Below, piece by piece: positions 32,275-45,084 of a DNA stretch of 64,000 nucleotides. The first letter of the stretch is position 1, and each line of letters begins with the position of its first letter. The notes below the pieces were generated by a model that worked only from the letters and a program-made list of their open reading frames with translations, searched no databases and was not told where the DNA came from. This stretch comes from Misgurnus anguillicaudatus (taxonomy: Eukaryota > Chordata > Actinopteri > Cypriniformes > Cobitidae): positions 13,669,501 to 13,733,500 of the forward strand of contig NC_073356.2 of assembly GCF_027580225.2 (NCBI RefSeq). Direction: 5' to 3'. Position numbers and translations under genes: made by a program.

Positions 32275-34469
32275 AGAGAAAGTCGCCACTAAAAACTTCC
32301 TTGGGTGATTTTCACGAAATTAGACTTATGAGGTATCATGAAACATTTTGATTAAAAAAAAGTAAATGCAAAGTTAGAGTATCAAAATAAAAAGCATACA
32401 GTTACAAACATCTCTTCATGTACTATTTTGGACATGATTTCAAACTTCTTACAAACCAATTTAGTATTTTTTTCCACATTTAAGGGGAAAATTCTCGTTA
32501 CCGCAACATGTCCATAACTGGATTTGGGTTCTTTATTATGGAAATATTTATAATTAAAAAATCTAAAAAATAAAAAGCTTCAGTGCATGTTATACTATAA
32601 ACATTTACAATAAATAAACATGTGGTATTTGGTGATCATTGGTAAATGTAGAAAAAATAAAGAATATAAATGTGTCCAAAAAGTTTCTCATCCTCCGCAA
32701 CAATTTTCAATCATTGTTTAAGCCCTCAATAAACTAACGTTTTTTAAAAAAATTGTTGGAAGGGACATAATTGACTGTGACACTCAAGATGGCTACCAGG
32801 TAAGCAGTTCTTATTTTTTCTCTCCAGATAAAAGTTAATATTTTGTTTGTCATAGTACCTTGACAACTTTTAAGTTCTCATTACCAAAACATGTGTTTGT
32901 AAATGCATATATTTAATGTAATATCATGTTGCGGTAATGATAATTTTTTATAATGAAAATCTAAAAAAAAATGTAAATAATTCTATAGGAAATATTTTTA
33001 AAATCCTCTAAAAATATGGTTGTAGTAAGTTCAGACCTTAATCTTATATGTGCAAAAAAATAAATGGGCTTCAAGGGCTTTTAAAAAAAATCTGATGCTG
33101 GACACCTTCTAAGTCTGGATTCCTTATGTCCAGTCTCTTGCCTGCGCTGAAGAAGTCTGTAATGTACAGTATTTAACTATTTGAAGACATGCAACAAAAC
33201 TGATTTCACACCAGCTAACAAATTTTAGGTACTCTCCTAGCCCAGAATATGATCTGTCTGGGGAACAGATTCCTTGTTCAATACCCATGACGCCTGCAAA
33301 ATGATAGCAGTTAATGCCCATAATGTTCAGCATGGACGATTAGTGCGTTAATGTGAATAATGTTTACGTTACTGAATGTCTCTTCACAACCAACGTTGAC
33401 CTGACAGTTAATCCCAAACCATCTGCAATCGTGGAAACCACCGTATAAACCTTTAACTGCATACTTAACTGAAGAGCACTGACAATACAAAAACTGAAGA
33501 GAAAAAACCCAGAGACGGTTCAGAGGATGAAGTGCACATTATTTTCATTAACCAAAAAAAAAACCAAGCTAAGAGAAAATCCCAAAACTGAAGCAATTTG
33601 TCCGACGCGAAAATAAAAAAATATATAAAAGCAACCAGGCCCTGAAAGCGTGCCAGTGATCTCCCAAAAGAGTCAGTCAACTAAAACCTCAAAACCTCCC
33701 CACTCATATTTTTATATTTTCTTCTGCTGCAGGCCTCAATTTAGCTATTAGCAAGAAATACACTAAAGGAAAAGACCTCATAACTTCTCTTCGGCATGTT
33801 GCTTTAACATTATTGATATGGTCTATAGCCAAGCGAAAGCAATTGTTAACATAAGGAGGAAACAACTGTGTTTGAGGCTCATGATATGTCATTACCATGT
33901 ACCTATTATTAACCAATGCCTAGATAAATACAGTTTTTATTCTACTGCACCTTTAAAACACGTCCACAATGTCACACGTTATGTACTGGCGCTGGAAAGG
34001 TCACGCTTGGTGTGGTAGGCTTAAGTACAGATCCAGTGTCAACCATCATACCCCAACAAATGTAATATTCATGTGCCCTCATAATCTTTAATCAAAAACG
34101 CTAATCTCCTCCCCTCCTTAAAAAACAACAACCTATCTTTACTTCCTGTCATGAAAAATAGGGTGTGGGCCAGGAAAAGATTGCAGCGATTAGCAATTAG
34201 CAACACGAGCGAACTTACAACGATCCGATTAGTTCACTTTGGAAGAAATCGAGTCCTGCCCTACCTTTTTCCTCATTTCAGAAGCCGTTTCACTCAGATA
34301 TACATCACAGCAAGGAAAATAAGACAATAACTACTTCCGTTTCATGACGACTTTAAAGTGAACTATTATTTAACTAGGTAAAGGCTCCACTTTTTCCAGG
34401 AACTCTGATAATATGAACGCTTTGCACAAATTCGATTTGCTTTTTTCGAGCACTTTGTCAAGCATGAAA
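32275..34469. other. AT-rich intronic stretch
   Basis: AT-rich to about 33060, possibly an old repeat (gttaccgcaacatgtccat recurs in altered form near 32930). Otherwise unique. No exons recognised. Confidence 0.45.
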
Positions 34470-34930
34470 GATCGAGTCATTGCAACCATTGTGTCACCAC
34501 ACAGTGCCCAGTTGATTTATGTCTTTCCCCCATGAGAGGGGTTGACAGTTAACGCACTGCACGCGTTACACAACATCAAGGTGACGGCTTGCGGCTTGTG
34601 ACAACAGACGCCGCATGCCCGAGTAAACTGCATTTACCGAGTAATCAACACAGTCATACATCCAAAAACAGGAAGGGAGGCCGACCGGTCTCGCAGAGAC
34701 GATGTTATTACGTTACTTCATATTACAGTGCATTAGCCGGAGGAAGAGGCCGATCTGGCAGGATGATACAGAGCCAAAAAGAGTTAGGGACGAAAACTGA
34801 TCCCGGGATCGGACGGGATGCTCCTCTGGGAGTCTGCCAGATTTCAACAGCGCTAGTCTGTGGCTGACAAACCGCCAAGACATTAGCTTGCCTGCTATTA
34901 GATGACCACCGTTATTTTAAGGATTGTAAA
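34470..34930. promoter_or_regulatory. Candidate enhancer-like non-coding block
   Basis: Moderately GC-rich, non-repetitive sequence between AT-rich flanks, with segments such as gacattagcttgcctgctat and gcattagccggaggaagagg. No coding motif in the 92-codon plus frame. Proposed only from composition and lack of repeats. Confidence 0.22.
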
Positions 34931-35890
34931 AAAGACATGCGGATGATTGAAAAAGCAACAGCCCCAGAATGTTTTTTTTTATGTTTTCAAAAATACCATT
35001 AACATTTTACAAAATGGATAGTTATGCATTGCCATGAGTTATGCATGTGTTAAGCTGATTAACTTTATCAGTATTTAAAACAAAATTATTTGTTTCATTA
35101 ATTAACCATTTGTGTCATTTTTGAAAAGCATTACACTACTCCATACAATGTAGTACAATGATTTTAGTATATGGCAAAATACAGTCTTAAATAGTTTTCT
35201 TGCTTTTATAAGCACTATCCACACACACAAATACTATAATAGTAGATTTAATAGTACAGAGCCTGTCGAAGCACAATAGGGTCAGATCATAAGAGTTTAG
35301 CATACGGTCCCGATCACTCTCAATGATGGGTCCCGAGACTGAAGCGAGGCGACAGATTGGCAGCAGCTCGAGTTTCAAAGGGTTAACAGGGGGTGAGAAG
35401 GCAGGCAGAGAGCAAGACAAACTGACAGCGAGATAAGATTACCAGTAACTGTGGTGGTGAAGGATGCAACCACAGCAGAAATGACAGTTGACAGGAGCAC
35501 AGCGGTCAGCTGACCACAGACAGGCACTGTGTGCAAGACCCACCGTCACTTCAATGTGACCAAACAGAAATCGGTATAAAAAGCCAATTAGAAAACTGGA
35601 AAAAATACATGCGTGTATGCTCAAAATAAAATAAATAAAAGTCTAAAGAAAAAAATAAAAAGTGGAAAAGGGCACACACAAAGGCAATATTAGAGGAACT
35701 GTTTTTTTTTTTTTACAAAAGGTCATTGTGGGACTTTATTCAATTGCATGTACTGCATGTAGTATCTATATGGCGTTTCAAACATTTTCAACTCGTTATT
35801 GTGTGGAAAAGAACATCACAGGGTTCTTCAAAATATCACCGGCTGTGTTAGAAAAGCAAACACTACAAAAAACAAGTACCCCCTATTGGT
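34931..35890. other. Unique intronic stretch
   Basis: AT-rich with poly-T at about 35701-35714. Nothing else recognised. Confidence 0.5.
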
Positions 35891-36097
35891 TCACTGTTTT
35901 TTGCTGGTCTCCCAGCTTTGTTTTAACAGGTTTAGCAGGCTTGTTTTATGGGGGTTCGTACACTTTTTGGCGGTCAGGCTGGAAGACCAGCTGACCCACC
36001 AGCTTGATCCAGTTAGTTCCATACTAATCCAAGCTGGTCAAGTTGGTATTAGCTGGTGGGTCAGCTGGTCTTCCGGCCTGACTAGTTAAGACCATAC

Positions 36098-36346
36098 AGC
36101 CTGATCTCACGAGAATTCGTACATATTTTACGAGTTGGCTAATTCGTATGAATTCATACGAAGTTAATCATGCCAAAACGTACGATTCTCACGGAAAAAA
36201 CACCAACGAAACCAAAACCCTACACTTAACCCCAACGCCACAGAGGTCAAGGCAAATCGTACAAAAACTTACGAATGTGGTCGTATGAATTAATACGAAT
36301 TAGCCAACTTGTAAAATATGTACGAATTCTTGTGAGATAGCGTTGG
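36098..36346. mobile_element. MITE with 'CTGATCTCACGAGAATTCGT' ends
   Basis: The left arm ctgatctcacgagaattcgt ... gagttggctaattcgtatga pairs with tacgaattagccaactt ... tacgaattcttgtgagata. About 250 bp. A common teleost MITE pattern. Confidence 0.85.
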
Positions 36347-36840
36347 ACCATAGACTGTATAAAAGATGAAAATAGTGTCTGTGACGTCTCCTGTAGGTTT
36401 GTGAAGAGCATTTTTGAAAGCCAAAGTTGGCGAATCCTGCCGTCGCCATCTTGGCAGCGCCCCACTTGAGAATAACTGAAAATAGGCAGAAGTGAAATGT
36501 GGGTGGAGCTGAGGTGCCTTTTGCTGAAACCACACCTGCTTTGTTCGATGGAAGTGACAGCAGCGACAAATCACCTGTCACTCAAGTGGCCACGCCCTTA
36601 ATTATGACACTTTAAGGCTTAATAGAATTCAAATGGATGAGTTACAAAAGAATTCACACCCTCACAGCTGTCATGAAGGGCAAAATTAGGTCTATAGACC
36701 AAAAACACTTTGTACCAGGCTGTAAAGATATTTTTCTGCTGTAAAGTTGGGCATTTTACCATGGTGTTCTAAGGGATTAACTCCCTTTTGGATGAAGCAG
36801 TCAATGAAGTGCAGTTTAAGTCACTTCCGTGTTGGCTTCT
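36347..36840. mobile_element. Teleost interspersed repeat ('CCATAGACTGTATAAAA')
   Basis: Begins ccatagactgtataaaag and contains gccgtcgccatcttggcagc, acgcccttaattatgacac and ctgtaaagttgggcatttta in the order I recall for an abundant teleost repeat. It ends near cacttccgtgttggcttctt. Probably a non-autonomous DNA element; class not proven here. Confidence 0.75.
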
Positions 36841-36955
36841 TCCCTTGGGTAAGACCAGCTTGACCAGCTAAAAAGTGGCCGAAACCCCTCTAAAACCAGA
36901 CTGCTACACCAGCTAAAACCAGGCAGGGAAAACAGCTAAAACTAGATGTTTTTTC

Positions 36956-39430
36956 ACTATGGTTAAAACGATGAAATGGAGGAAAATAACAAAATGATGA
37001 AAAGTAATAGTTTTGGTGAATTTTTAGAAGAGGAATAAAATTAATAGGAACAACTAGGACTATACTCTTCACATTATCCATTAATATTCAGAATGCAGAG
37101 TCAAAATCCATACTGGTCCCAAAGGAAAGCAGATATAGTCATAATGGGCGAGCCGCCTATTTAACACACACACCACCATTGTCAAACAAAGCATTTGTTC
37201 TTATCCTCCAAAGCAAATCTGTTTTTTCTAGATCACTTCAGACTAATATCCAGGTGTTATAAGCTCACTCGGGGCGTTTTACGAATCAAACTCAACCCAT
37301 TCTTCACAAGCAGGTCGCTGCCCAAATCGCAGCAATTAAGGAGTGATTTTCACCTCCAGTCACTTCCTCACAGAAGATTGTCCTTCCAACCTGTCAGCGG
37401 GGAGGCGATGGAAAGGGCAGCGAACAATTTCGAAACTCGAAAAAGACAAGAACAATAAAGGAAAAATAGAGCAATTATTGGATTTAAAAAAATGTTACAG
37501 TATAAAATTGAGAGTTGGGAGGGGAAAAAGCACAGAATAAATTTAACATCCTCTCAGGATCGACAAATACTAACGGTGAAGGGCAGGGAATTACAATAAA
37601 AATGCAACAAAAATAGCAAATAAAAAAAGTTTTTGTGTCACTTTAAATAGAATACAAACAGCTGCTGACTTGAAACTTTCAAGACCGAGTGTTTTAAGGG
37701 TGGTTTCCCACATGTGCGCATGAATGAGAAGGCATGAAAACAGAAGTCAATCTTTTTCTCCTCACGCTCGTCTGTCACCGAGACTTTCCACAGGAAGAAG
37801 CCAGCAGAGAATCTCTGATCCTTCAGAGACACTAAATACGAGACTATGACTAATTTGGCGCTTTAGCGAAATATTCGCTAGAAAATGTGACACCACACGT
37901 TCCAGCAAAATTACAGGATTTGAAATAAAAAGCTGACTAAATCTGTAAGTTCAACCTAGTGTTTGTACATTAAAGCACGTTTACTGGAAACACAACGCTG
38001 TCACTCAATATTACTGCAATTGCCGTGTCAGGAGTGACATTCAATAATGCGCGTTTGCTCATAAATCTGTCATCTGGCACTGGCTAGCCAAGTTCTCCTC
38101 GGCTCCTGCCAGACCGTCTCTCACTCAAATCGGCAGCAGTGTGCGAGTTATATTATGACTTTAAAAGGCGGTTGACTTTGTTCTAGGAATTATTATAGAT
38201 CATTTCGAAGTATGCAATCTGTTGTGAAGCACCTTATGTACGTTTTTTTTAGCACCCTCAGCACAGTCAGCCAACGTCGTTTTTTTGTTTTTTGCTAAGT
38301 ATATGAAGTAATAAATAAAAGAAAGTGCTTGTGCATTTTTGTCAGTTTCTGCAGAGAACAGTTCCTCATTTGTTCCTCAACAAGAATTAGGAACACTTTC
38401 TTACAACTTTATTTACAGAGATGGGTAACACAGTCACTGAGATGAAGATGACTACAAGACCACAAAACAAAAAGGTGCTTGCAACTCCTGTAGTACCTGC
38501 CAACAGACGGACAGCCAACAGACGCGCCATTAAACTACCAATTTGGGCTTCAGCATCACTTATCGGCAAACAGGATCAATATTAGCCAAGCCTTTGTTGA
38601 GTACCTGCATAAACACACAATGGCATTATGCACTAACCCTGCTGATGCATTTGTACAAATAGGCCGCGCTAAACTAAACGCCCACCAATAGTGTGCAAAC
38701 TCAGGTTTGCTGAATGCTTGGGACTCTGATCGTTCTTTTAAAGCCTGGTTATGAGCTTTCCGACTGTGTTTTCTTAAAAAAAGCACTTGTGGATTTGTTG
38801 AGAATATCTGATTCACGAGCGGGCAGTTAAGAAGTCGAGTCTGTCTCGGCGGAGCAGCCAGAGCTCATTATAAGCTCTCAGCATCCGCCGAGCACCTCTA
38901 CTTCCAGACACTCAAGTGGCGATTCAAAAAAGGCACAGAGACGCCGTGTTCTGGCACTGGGGTGGTTTCTATGGAAACATAGTGGCTAGACCCCTGTGAT
39001 GGTACAGTGCATGTGTGCTATAATGTTACAGTTTGGTAGTCACTATGGTAACATTAAATCATACTTTAAATTCTATTTACGTCTAAAGTGGTTCATTAAT
39101 TTGAAACTTCCACTTAAATAGTTTGTTTGGAAAAGCTAATTTCCAACCTGACAGTAAATGTGAGAAACGGGCAAGTTGCTTGTAAATGATGTTTACAAGG
39201 CCGCGTGCCAAGAGGACCATAGCCGGTGACTTTGATGAGCTTATTGAGGTGTAAAAAGTGATATGAATTCTTATCACTTTACAAAGCTGACAGCGCTATA
39301 AGCCAACACGGCTAAAATTCTAGTAGGAATTGGATTGTATGATATTATCTGGATCCTGACAAATTTGTCCTTGACTGTCAGAGGGTTTTGGGGGTTAAAT
39401 GAAAGGCCGACGTATGATCTACAAGCAGGG
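36956..39430. other. Unique intronic stretch
   Basis: No repeat termini or exon features recognised. Short chance frames only. Confidence 0.5.
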
Positions 39431-39505
39431 TTGCATTGTAGCGACTAAAGGCCGAAGTACGGTCCACTTTTAAGTGTACGTGGGAGTCCGTGTGCAGTGC
39501 GTGTT

Positions 39506-40317
39506 AAGGGGATCGCACAACGGCCGCGCAGCTTAGCGTCATGTTGTGCCGCATTGAGTCGCGTCTAAGACAACTCGGAGGTATCGTAAACCGGAAGTGC
39601 ACATTAAATAGCGCAAGTTTCCTCAGATAGAGTCTACTTCAAAATACAAAATATACGTTAGCACCCAATGTTAATCGTTAATGATTTGGGACAAATATGA
39701 TGTTATTTAATGTTAATCTATGTGAGTGGTGCTGTGTGGCGCGACAGGGATTCAAGCAACTTCCTGAGTCAAAGCTGGATGTCTTACGGCGGAGTCTCTA
39801 ACGTCCTCACCTGGCGGCCATCTTACCACAGACAGTTCGCTCACTCTAAGCATTGAGTTTAATGGTGCAGGTACTTTTAAATGACCATAACTTGCTCAAT
39901 TTTCTACCAATTTTTCAAAGGTTTGGTTTCTTACAAACGTTATTAACATGGCTATAATTCAGGATGCTTTAACATTTTCATGAATTTTTTTTTTAGTATA
40001 AGTATGCAGTGTCATAGGTACATCTTTGATGTTTACAACAAACCAAACCGTTTGAAAATCGGTAAAAAATTAAGCAAGTTATGGTCCTTTAAAAGTACCT
40101 GTACCATTAAAACTCAATGCTACGAGTGAGCGAGCGTCATGTGGTAAGATGGCCGCCAAAATGCGGAAGTTCAACTCAATTGGCCAGCAGCGCGGGCGAG
40201 ACATCTAGCCTTTATACATATCTTTGGGCGCCACCTGGCGGCGCAGGTGTGCGTATACTCATAGAAAACAATGTGGTAGATTTTTTTTAGAACGGCGGGG
40301 CCGGTGTGTGACCGCCT
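39506..40317. mobile_element. Element Z copy 2, split by a fold-back MITE
   Basis: Shares acaactcggaggtatcgta, ttagcacccaatgttaatcg and atttgggacaaatatgatg with copy 1 and ends near ggccggtgtgtgaccgcc. It lacks the TTAA MITE of copy 1 and instead holds a palindromic insertion at about 39785-40166. Confidence 0.72.
39785..40166. mobile_element. Long-arm palindromic MITE ('GGCGGCCATCTTACCAC')
   Basis: The left arm ggcggccatcttaccacaga ... tacttttaaatgaccataac is complementary to gttatggtccttta ... gtggtaagatggccgcc. The arms cover nearly the full length of about 380 bp. Confidence 0.85.
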
Positions 40318-40542
40318 TGACGCAATTTTTGTCATCATAAGAGTGTGTGCGTACTGTACGTGCACCGCCGGATTTTAGAAACTCTGCGTACCTTGTACGC
40401 GTAGGTCTTGAATGCGCCTACAAGACAATGTATGTAGCACAAGAGAAGCATTGCAATTTGTCGCAATGCGCATGCGTCTGTGTACATGTAAGAGTCAAAT
40501 AAACTATATTATACTAGGTTGTGCATTCGACCGTGCGCGTAC

Positions 40543-40854
40543 TAGGGCTGCATAACAACTAATTGCAGCTAATCGTTTGCAGAATAAAAGTTTTTGTATA
40601 TATAAATCACACACATGCATGTATATATTTAAAAAATATATTCATGTGTATATACATTTTTATATTTATACATAATTTATATTATATTTTAATATGAATA
40701 CTTAATATATACACATGTTTTTCCATAAAATTAAACATGCATGTGTGTGTATTTATATATACATAATTATTATACACAGTACACACATATATGAAGTAAA
40801 CAACAACTTTTATTCTGCAAACGATTAGTTGCGATTAGTTGTTATGCAGCCCTA
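40543..40854. mobile_element. hAT-type MITE, TSD GCGCGTAC (312 bp)
   Basis: Flanked by GCGCGTAC at 40535-40542 and 40855-40862. Ends tagggctgcataacaactaa and ttagttgttatgcagcccta. The interior is AT-rich with TA/CA-rich low complexity. Confidence 0.95.
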
Positions 40855-40862
40855 GCGCGTAC

Positions 40863-42155
40863 ATTCGCATACACGTAAAAACAAAAGTAATACTTTGTTA
40901 AAGGTGCAGTGTGTTAATTTACCCTCGGTGTATGCAGATAAAAAGGACTCGTTCTAAGGTAATAAACACATAACGGTTCATTATGTAAGGTCTTTATTAT
41001 CAGGGGTGTATATAGTTTTGTATATTATTTTGCATTTCTGTCAAGAGATCTCTCTAAAAATTACACACTGCACCTTTAACAGAAATATACAAGTGTAACT
41101 TTGTAAAGTATTTAATAAAAAGTAATAATAAACCGATCTTAATATTGATTAAACAAACTATGTTGGACGATATTAACTAAAATTCATATCTCTGTTATTT
41201 TGGGATAAATGAAAATATATGGTAAATATAAGTGGAAAAAATATGACATGCAAGTCAAAGCTTTATCACCTTTATTAAAACACATATGATAAAAATTAAA
41301 TTAAAAGACAGTATTTTCCTCTGGGAACCCACATACTGATAAAATGTATAGCTTGCGATGGACTGAAAAAAAAAGTCAGGCAAATACATAAATGTAAATG
41401 TGAGGATAAGTTCACATGGGTACAAGCAGGGTAAGAAACAGGACCACCAAAAGCCAGAACTGCAGGTATCCCTCAAGCACAGAGTTCTGGAGAGTCCGAT
41501 CAGCCACTGACTGAACAAATGATTAATGTTGTATACAGAGACGGAGACACAGTGTAAATATTTCAGCGGTGGTGCCTGCATCTCTCCAACAATACAACGA
41601 CTTTCATAGCCTTGGGTTCAGAACATCTCCAACAGAAAAAATTAAATAAAATGAAACCGCATGCAGTAATAAACAACAGTTCTGTCGTGGCGGGTCAAAC
41701 ACTAAAAGAGTGCGTGTCATGCTGCGGCCTTCAATGCTAAACAAAACAACCAACCCCAGTGTCAGGCCTATGAAAAGCCCCACTGGCCTCTGCTCAGTCA
41801 GCTGAACTCGCACAAAAGCGGCCGCATGGCTCCCAGTGGCAGGCATCTCGCCCGCTAATGAGAGACACAGCACTGAATTACAAATCTTCTCGCAGGAGGT
41901 TTAGCGCACCACACTTCCATTACATCGCTGTAAGGAGGAGGTCTTCCATCCAAAAACACTGTCTCTCTCTCTCGATCTCTCTCTCTCACTTACACACACG
42001 CACACCCTCATATGAAAACCACAGACGCTGATTTTAAAAAGCCTGAAACGATTACGGTATAAGCCACTTCCTCATTACAGTAAATGTTTTCAGTATGCCT
42101 GCTTTCACAACGTACACTTGATTCCACAATCTTTACCTTATCATTGCTCTATTCC
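40863..42155. other. Unique intronic stretch
   Basis: Includes an inverted pair near 40905-41080 (aaggtgcagtgtgttaattt against aaattacacactgcaccttt), probably another small MITE of about 180 bp. A CT microsatellite lies at about 41961-41990. No exon recognised. Confidence 0.5.
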
Positions 42156-42330
42156 GGTGTTTCCCAATCCTGGTTTTGGGAGTACCACAATACATGTTTT
42201 GGATGTTGGCTAATCTAACACACTTGTCAATTAATTAGCTCATTAGACTATGACCTCACTTGGGTGCATTTGAAAAGGAAGACACTGAAAATGCGCAATG
42301 TTGCGGGTACTTCAGCACTACGATTGGGAA
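42156..42330. mobile_element. Degenerate MITE ('GGTGTTTCCCAATCCTGG')
   Basis: The left end ccggtgtttcccaatcctgg resembles a teleost hAT-type MITE. The right end near actacgattgggaaaaacta is a partial inverted match. Confidence 0.5.
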
Positions 42331-42368
42331 AAACTAGTAATACTTACAAAACCTAGTGAGCTTCCTGA

Positions 42369-43640
42369 AGTTTGTTTATACTCATGCTTCGATCCACACC
42401 GCGAGCCTCTGCTGAACGCGCACCGCACGCATCTCAACAAACAGACGAGGCGTTTATAGTTGACGTGCTCGCTGTTGCAATATTCTTTGAAACGACAGGG
42501 GGCGGTCAAGCAATTTCTTAAATACATTTTAATTAAACAATCATTTCATTAACGTTTTTACTAAACAAACCATACAGAAATATCCGGGTTAGTATTTTAT
42601 TCCTCATCCAGTGATACATTCAATACAAAGATAAGCCAATAATTCTGAATCATGTTAATTTACTTTAAATGTAGGAGAATAGCATATCGTCGCTGCCCGA
42701 TGAAACTCACGTATGTCCAAAATGGTTACTTTTCAGGAAGTGAAAAAACACCGTATTTCAAAAGCAGTTAAATGTAGCGTCGTCATACTTGGTACGGCAT
42801 CTTTACATATAACCGTATTCTTGCCAGTGTAATAATCCACATTTGACCAAAATTGAGTTTAAATGGACATACGTGCATATTTTACAGTAACGGTGGCTGA
42901 TACGCGTTCTTCCGATCATTAATTAGAATGGCCAAGTCGCGTTTTATATTGACAGATGAATACGCTCAGTTTATTAAATAGTCTACGTCTTAGTTTATTA
43001 AATACGCTTAGTTTATTTAATTTTAATTATACATTTATTAAATGTCTCTTGCAAATTATGAAGGGACAATGAATCAATACACTGACATGGTAATGCTAGA
43101 CAGATACTTTGTTTGCACAGTCCTACCATAATTTTGGCACTCCTAGACGTACGTCTGGCGTCAGGTTGGAAACGTATACCTCGATGAAGGAAAGTCATTG
43201 TCTTACCAGGCTATGTTTATTCGGCTATCCAGTGCTGAGCTTCGATGAAACTTCACGAGACCGGCGAGATGCTTCCACTGGGCGGGAGATAGGCGGCGTG
43301 ATTGACAGCTTTGACACCAAATGGATATACGTGAAAATCAGATGACATGATTTCACAACTTTTCATTTGCCTGTATACGAAAATGTACCTGGACATTCAA
43401 TCCGTCTAAAAATCTCAAAATCGGCAAAATTGACATACGTGGTTTTCATCAGGCAGCGACGATATGCATTGTTTTACTTTTTTTTAATGCGGAGTCGTAC
43501 GCGCAGTTACAAAATTTGCTGCGAACACCTCCACACAAAATGAAGTCTCGCGCCCCCAACGCACGTGACCGCCCAATCCGCGTTGACGTAATTTTTGCAG
43601 CGTGCATCAACGCGCTTATGTAGATGCGTCGAGTATAAAC
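42369..43640. mobile_element. Element with 'GTTTATACTC' ends, carrying a nested MITE
   Basis: The left end tgtttatactcatgcttcga pairs with gacgcgtcgagtataaaca-like sequence at the right (tagatgcgtcgagtataaac). The inner parts are CpG-rich (gacgtgctcgctg; gcgttgacgtaat). The middle is taken up by the element at 42682-43467. Confidence 0.6.
42682..43467. mobile_element. MITE with 'GCATATCGTCGCTGCC' ends (about 786 bp)
   Basis: Left end gcatatcgtcgctgcccgat, inverted right end atcaggcagcgacgatatgc. Subterminal acgtatgtcc/gacatacgtgg pairs also match. No coding frame recognised. Confidence 0.85.
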
Positions 43641-44355
43641 AATACTTAAACAACACTAGCAGACACCCCAAACAAAGACCGTTACAAAAATAGATATTTT
43701 TGCCACAAAATGCAACGCATACTGAGCTACCTGCTACATTCTCCTGGTCATGATGTACAATGTTGAACATGATTCACATGCATCCTTTAAAAAGAAAGCA
43801 ATCCCAGAATGCATTGCATGAAAACAAAATGAATGAACTGAAAAGTGAAAGTAATGCAGCTTATAAATGCAACTCAACTCTAAATATTAAAAAAAATTTT
43901 TTTACAAAAGATCTGTGTGCTGTGCACTTATGCTTATTAGGGTATTGTGGCATTCCTAGATCAACTGCAAGTCCCACACGAAGGTTGGTGCATATGTAGA
44001 GCTTTTTAAATCACAAATTTGGTCGCTGGCATAGCAGACAGCAGCTCACCAGGTTTTGAAATAGAGCTGATATGTTCTGTACTTTTAAATTTGTTCAGCA
44101 CCATGATTCATAAAAGCAGACAGAGGAAGAGACACGAGCACCTCCGAAGAACAGAGCAGTGTGTCAGCGTCACAGAGATGAACACAGTTGAGAAAGGGAA
44201 GTACGCTGCCAAATGTTCTGCCTGTTGCTGCCACATCTTGGCTACATGTCAGCATTCACGACAAGAATCAGTGAGGTTACCCTGCCTTGAGCCAAGTGCA
44301 TACAACACTACAACACAAAAGGAACTGAGAACGCGTGACTGGAAATACAACTCTG

Positions 44356-45084
44356 AGGCTGTTTACACTTGGCATTAACATGGGTTTTCGTCGATCGGAT
44401 CACAAGTGGACGACGTTAATGCCAGGTGTAAACGGTGTTCAAAACGTTTTGAGCTCGTCCACTTTCGACCACTTTCAACCACATCCAGAGGTGGTCGAAA
44501 CCTCTTTCGATCGGATCGCTTTGGAGTTGCGGAACGCACATGTGGTTGAATGCGTTCGAACAGCCACACGCGACCGCCTTCTCTCCGCCCATTTATCTAA
44601 TCTGAGGTATTAAACACAAGTTTTACGTCTTTTGACTTCTGGCGTGAACATTTGGTGAACAGCGCTATTTTTAGCCTTTCATTGATAAAACTAAGTGGCT
44701 GATCTCCGTAGTTTCGTTTTGAAAGCGTGTGAAAGTTGCGCGATCCTATTTCATCAATTGCGCTGAAAATTCAAAGAAAGCTCTTACATACTCATGTACA
44801 AAACACTGTGCAGTATGTTTACTTGCTAAAGAAGCAGTGGACTCCGACATAATATAAGTTTGCGTCCATATAAACTCATAATTACTCCCGCTCGGGTTTG
44901 AATGACAGCAGAGAGACTCGCCCACCGTCTCACAGATCACCCCCTCATAGTATTCAGCACAGAAGCGGTCGAAAGTGGACAAGAGAGACGGATTTAAATA
45001 CCAGGTGTAAACGTAATGTGTCTCTCTCGTCCACTTGTGATCCGATCGATGAAAACACATCTTAATACCAAGTGTAAACAGCCC
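44356..45084. mobile_element. Element X copy 2, intact (about 730 bp)
   Basis: Termini aggctgtttacacttggcat and ccaagtgtaaacagcccc. Subterminal inverted pairs include gatcggatcacaagtggacg opposite cgtccacttgtgatccgatc. It is uninterrupted and defines the order of sequence broken up at 1.9-6.0 kb and 6.4 kb. Open frames in it are artefacts. Flanks show no convincing target duplication. Confidence 0.88.

Larger units (their letters stand above)
35905..36955. mobile_element. CTGGTC-rich fold-back element split by two insertions
   Basis: The left part (35905-36085) has gctggaagaccagctgaccc paired with gggtcagctggtcttccggc. The right part (36845-36955) resumes with gaccagcttgaccagctaaa. Two unrelated repeats, listed separately, occupy 36098-36840 between the halves. 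Confidence 0.65.

Noticed and set aside
44019..44378. 119-codon frame with several cysteines
   Set aside because: No zinc-finger spacing, ends inside element X, no splice context.
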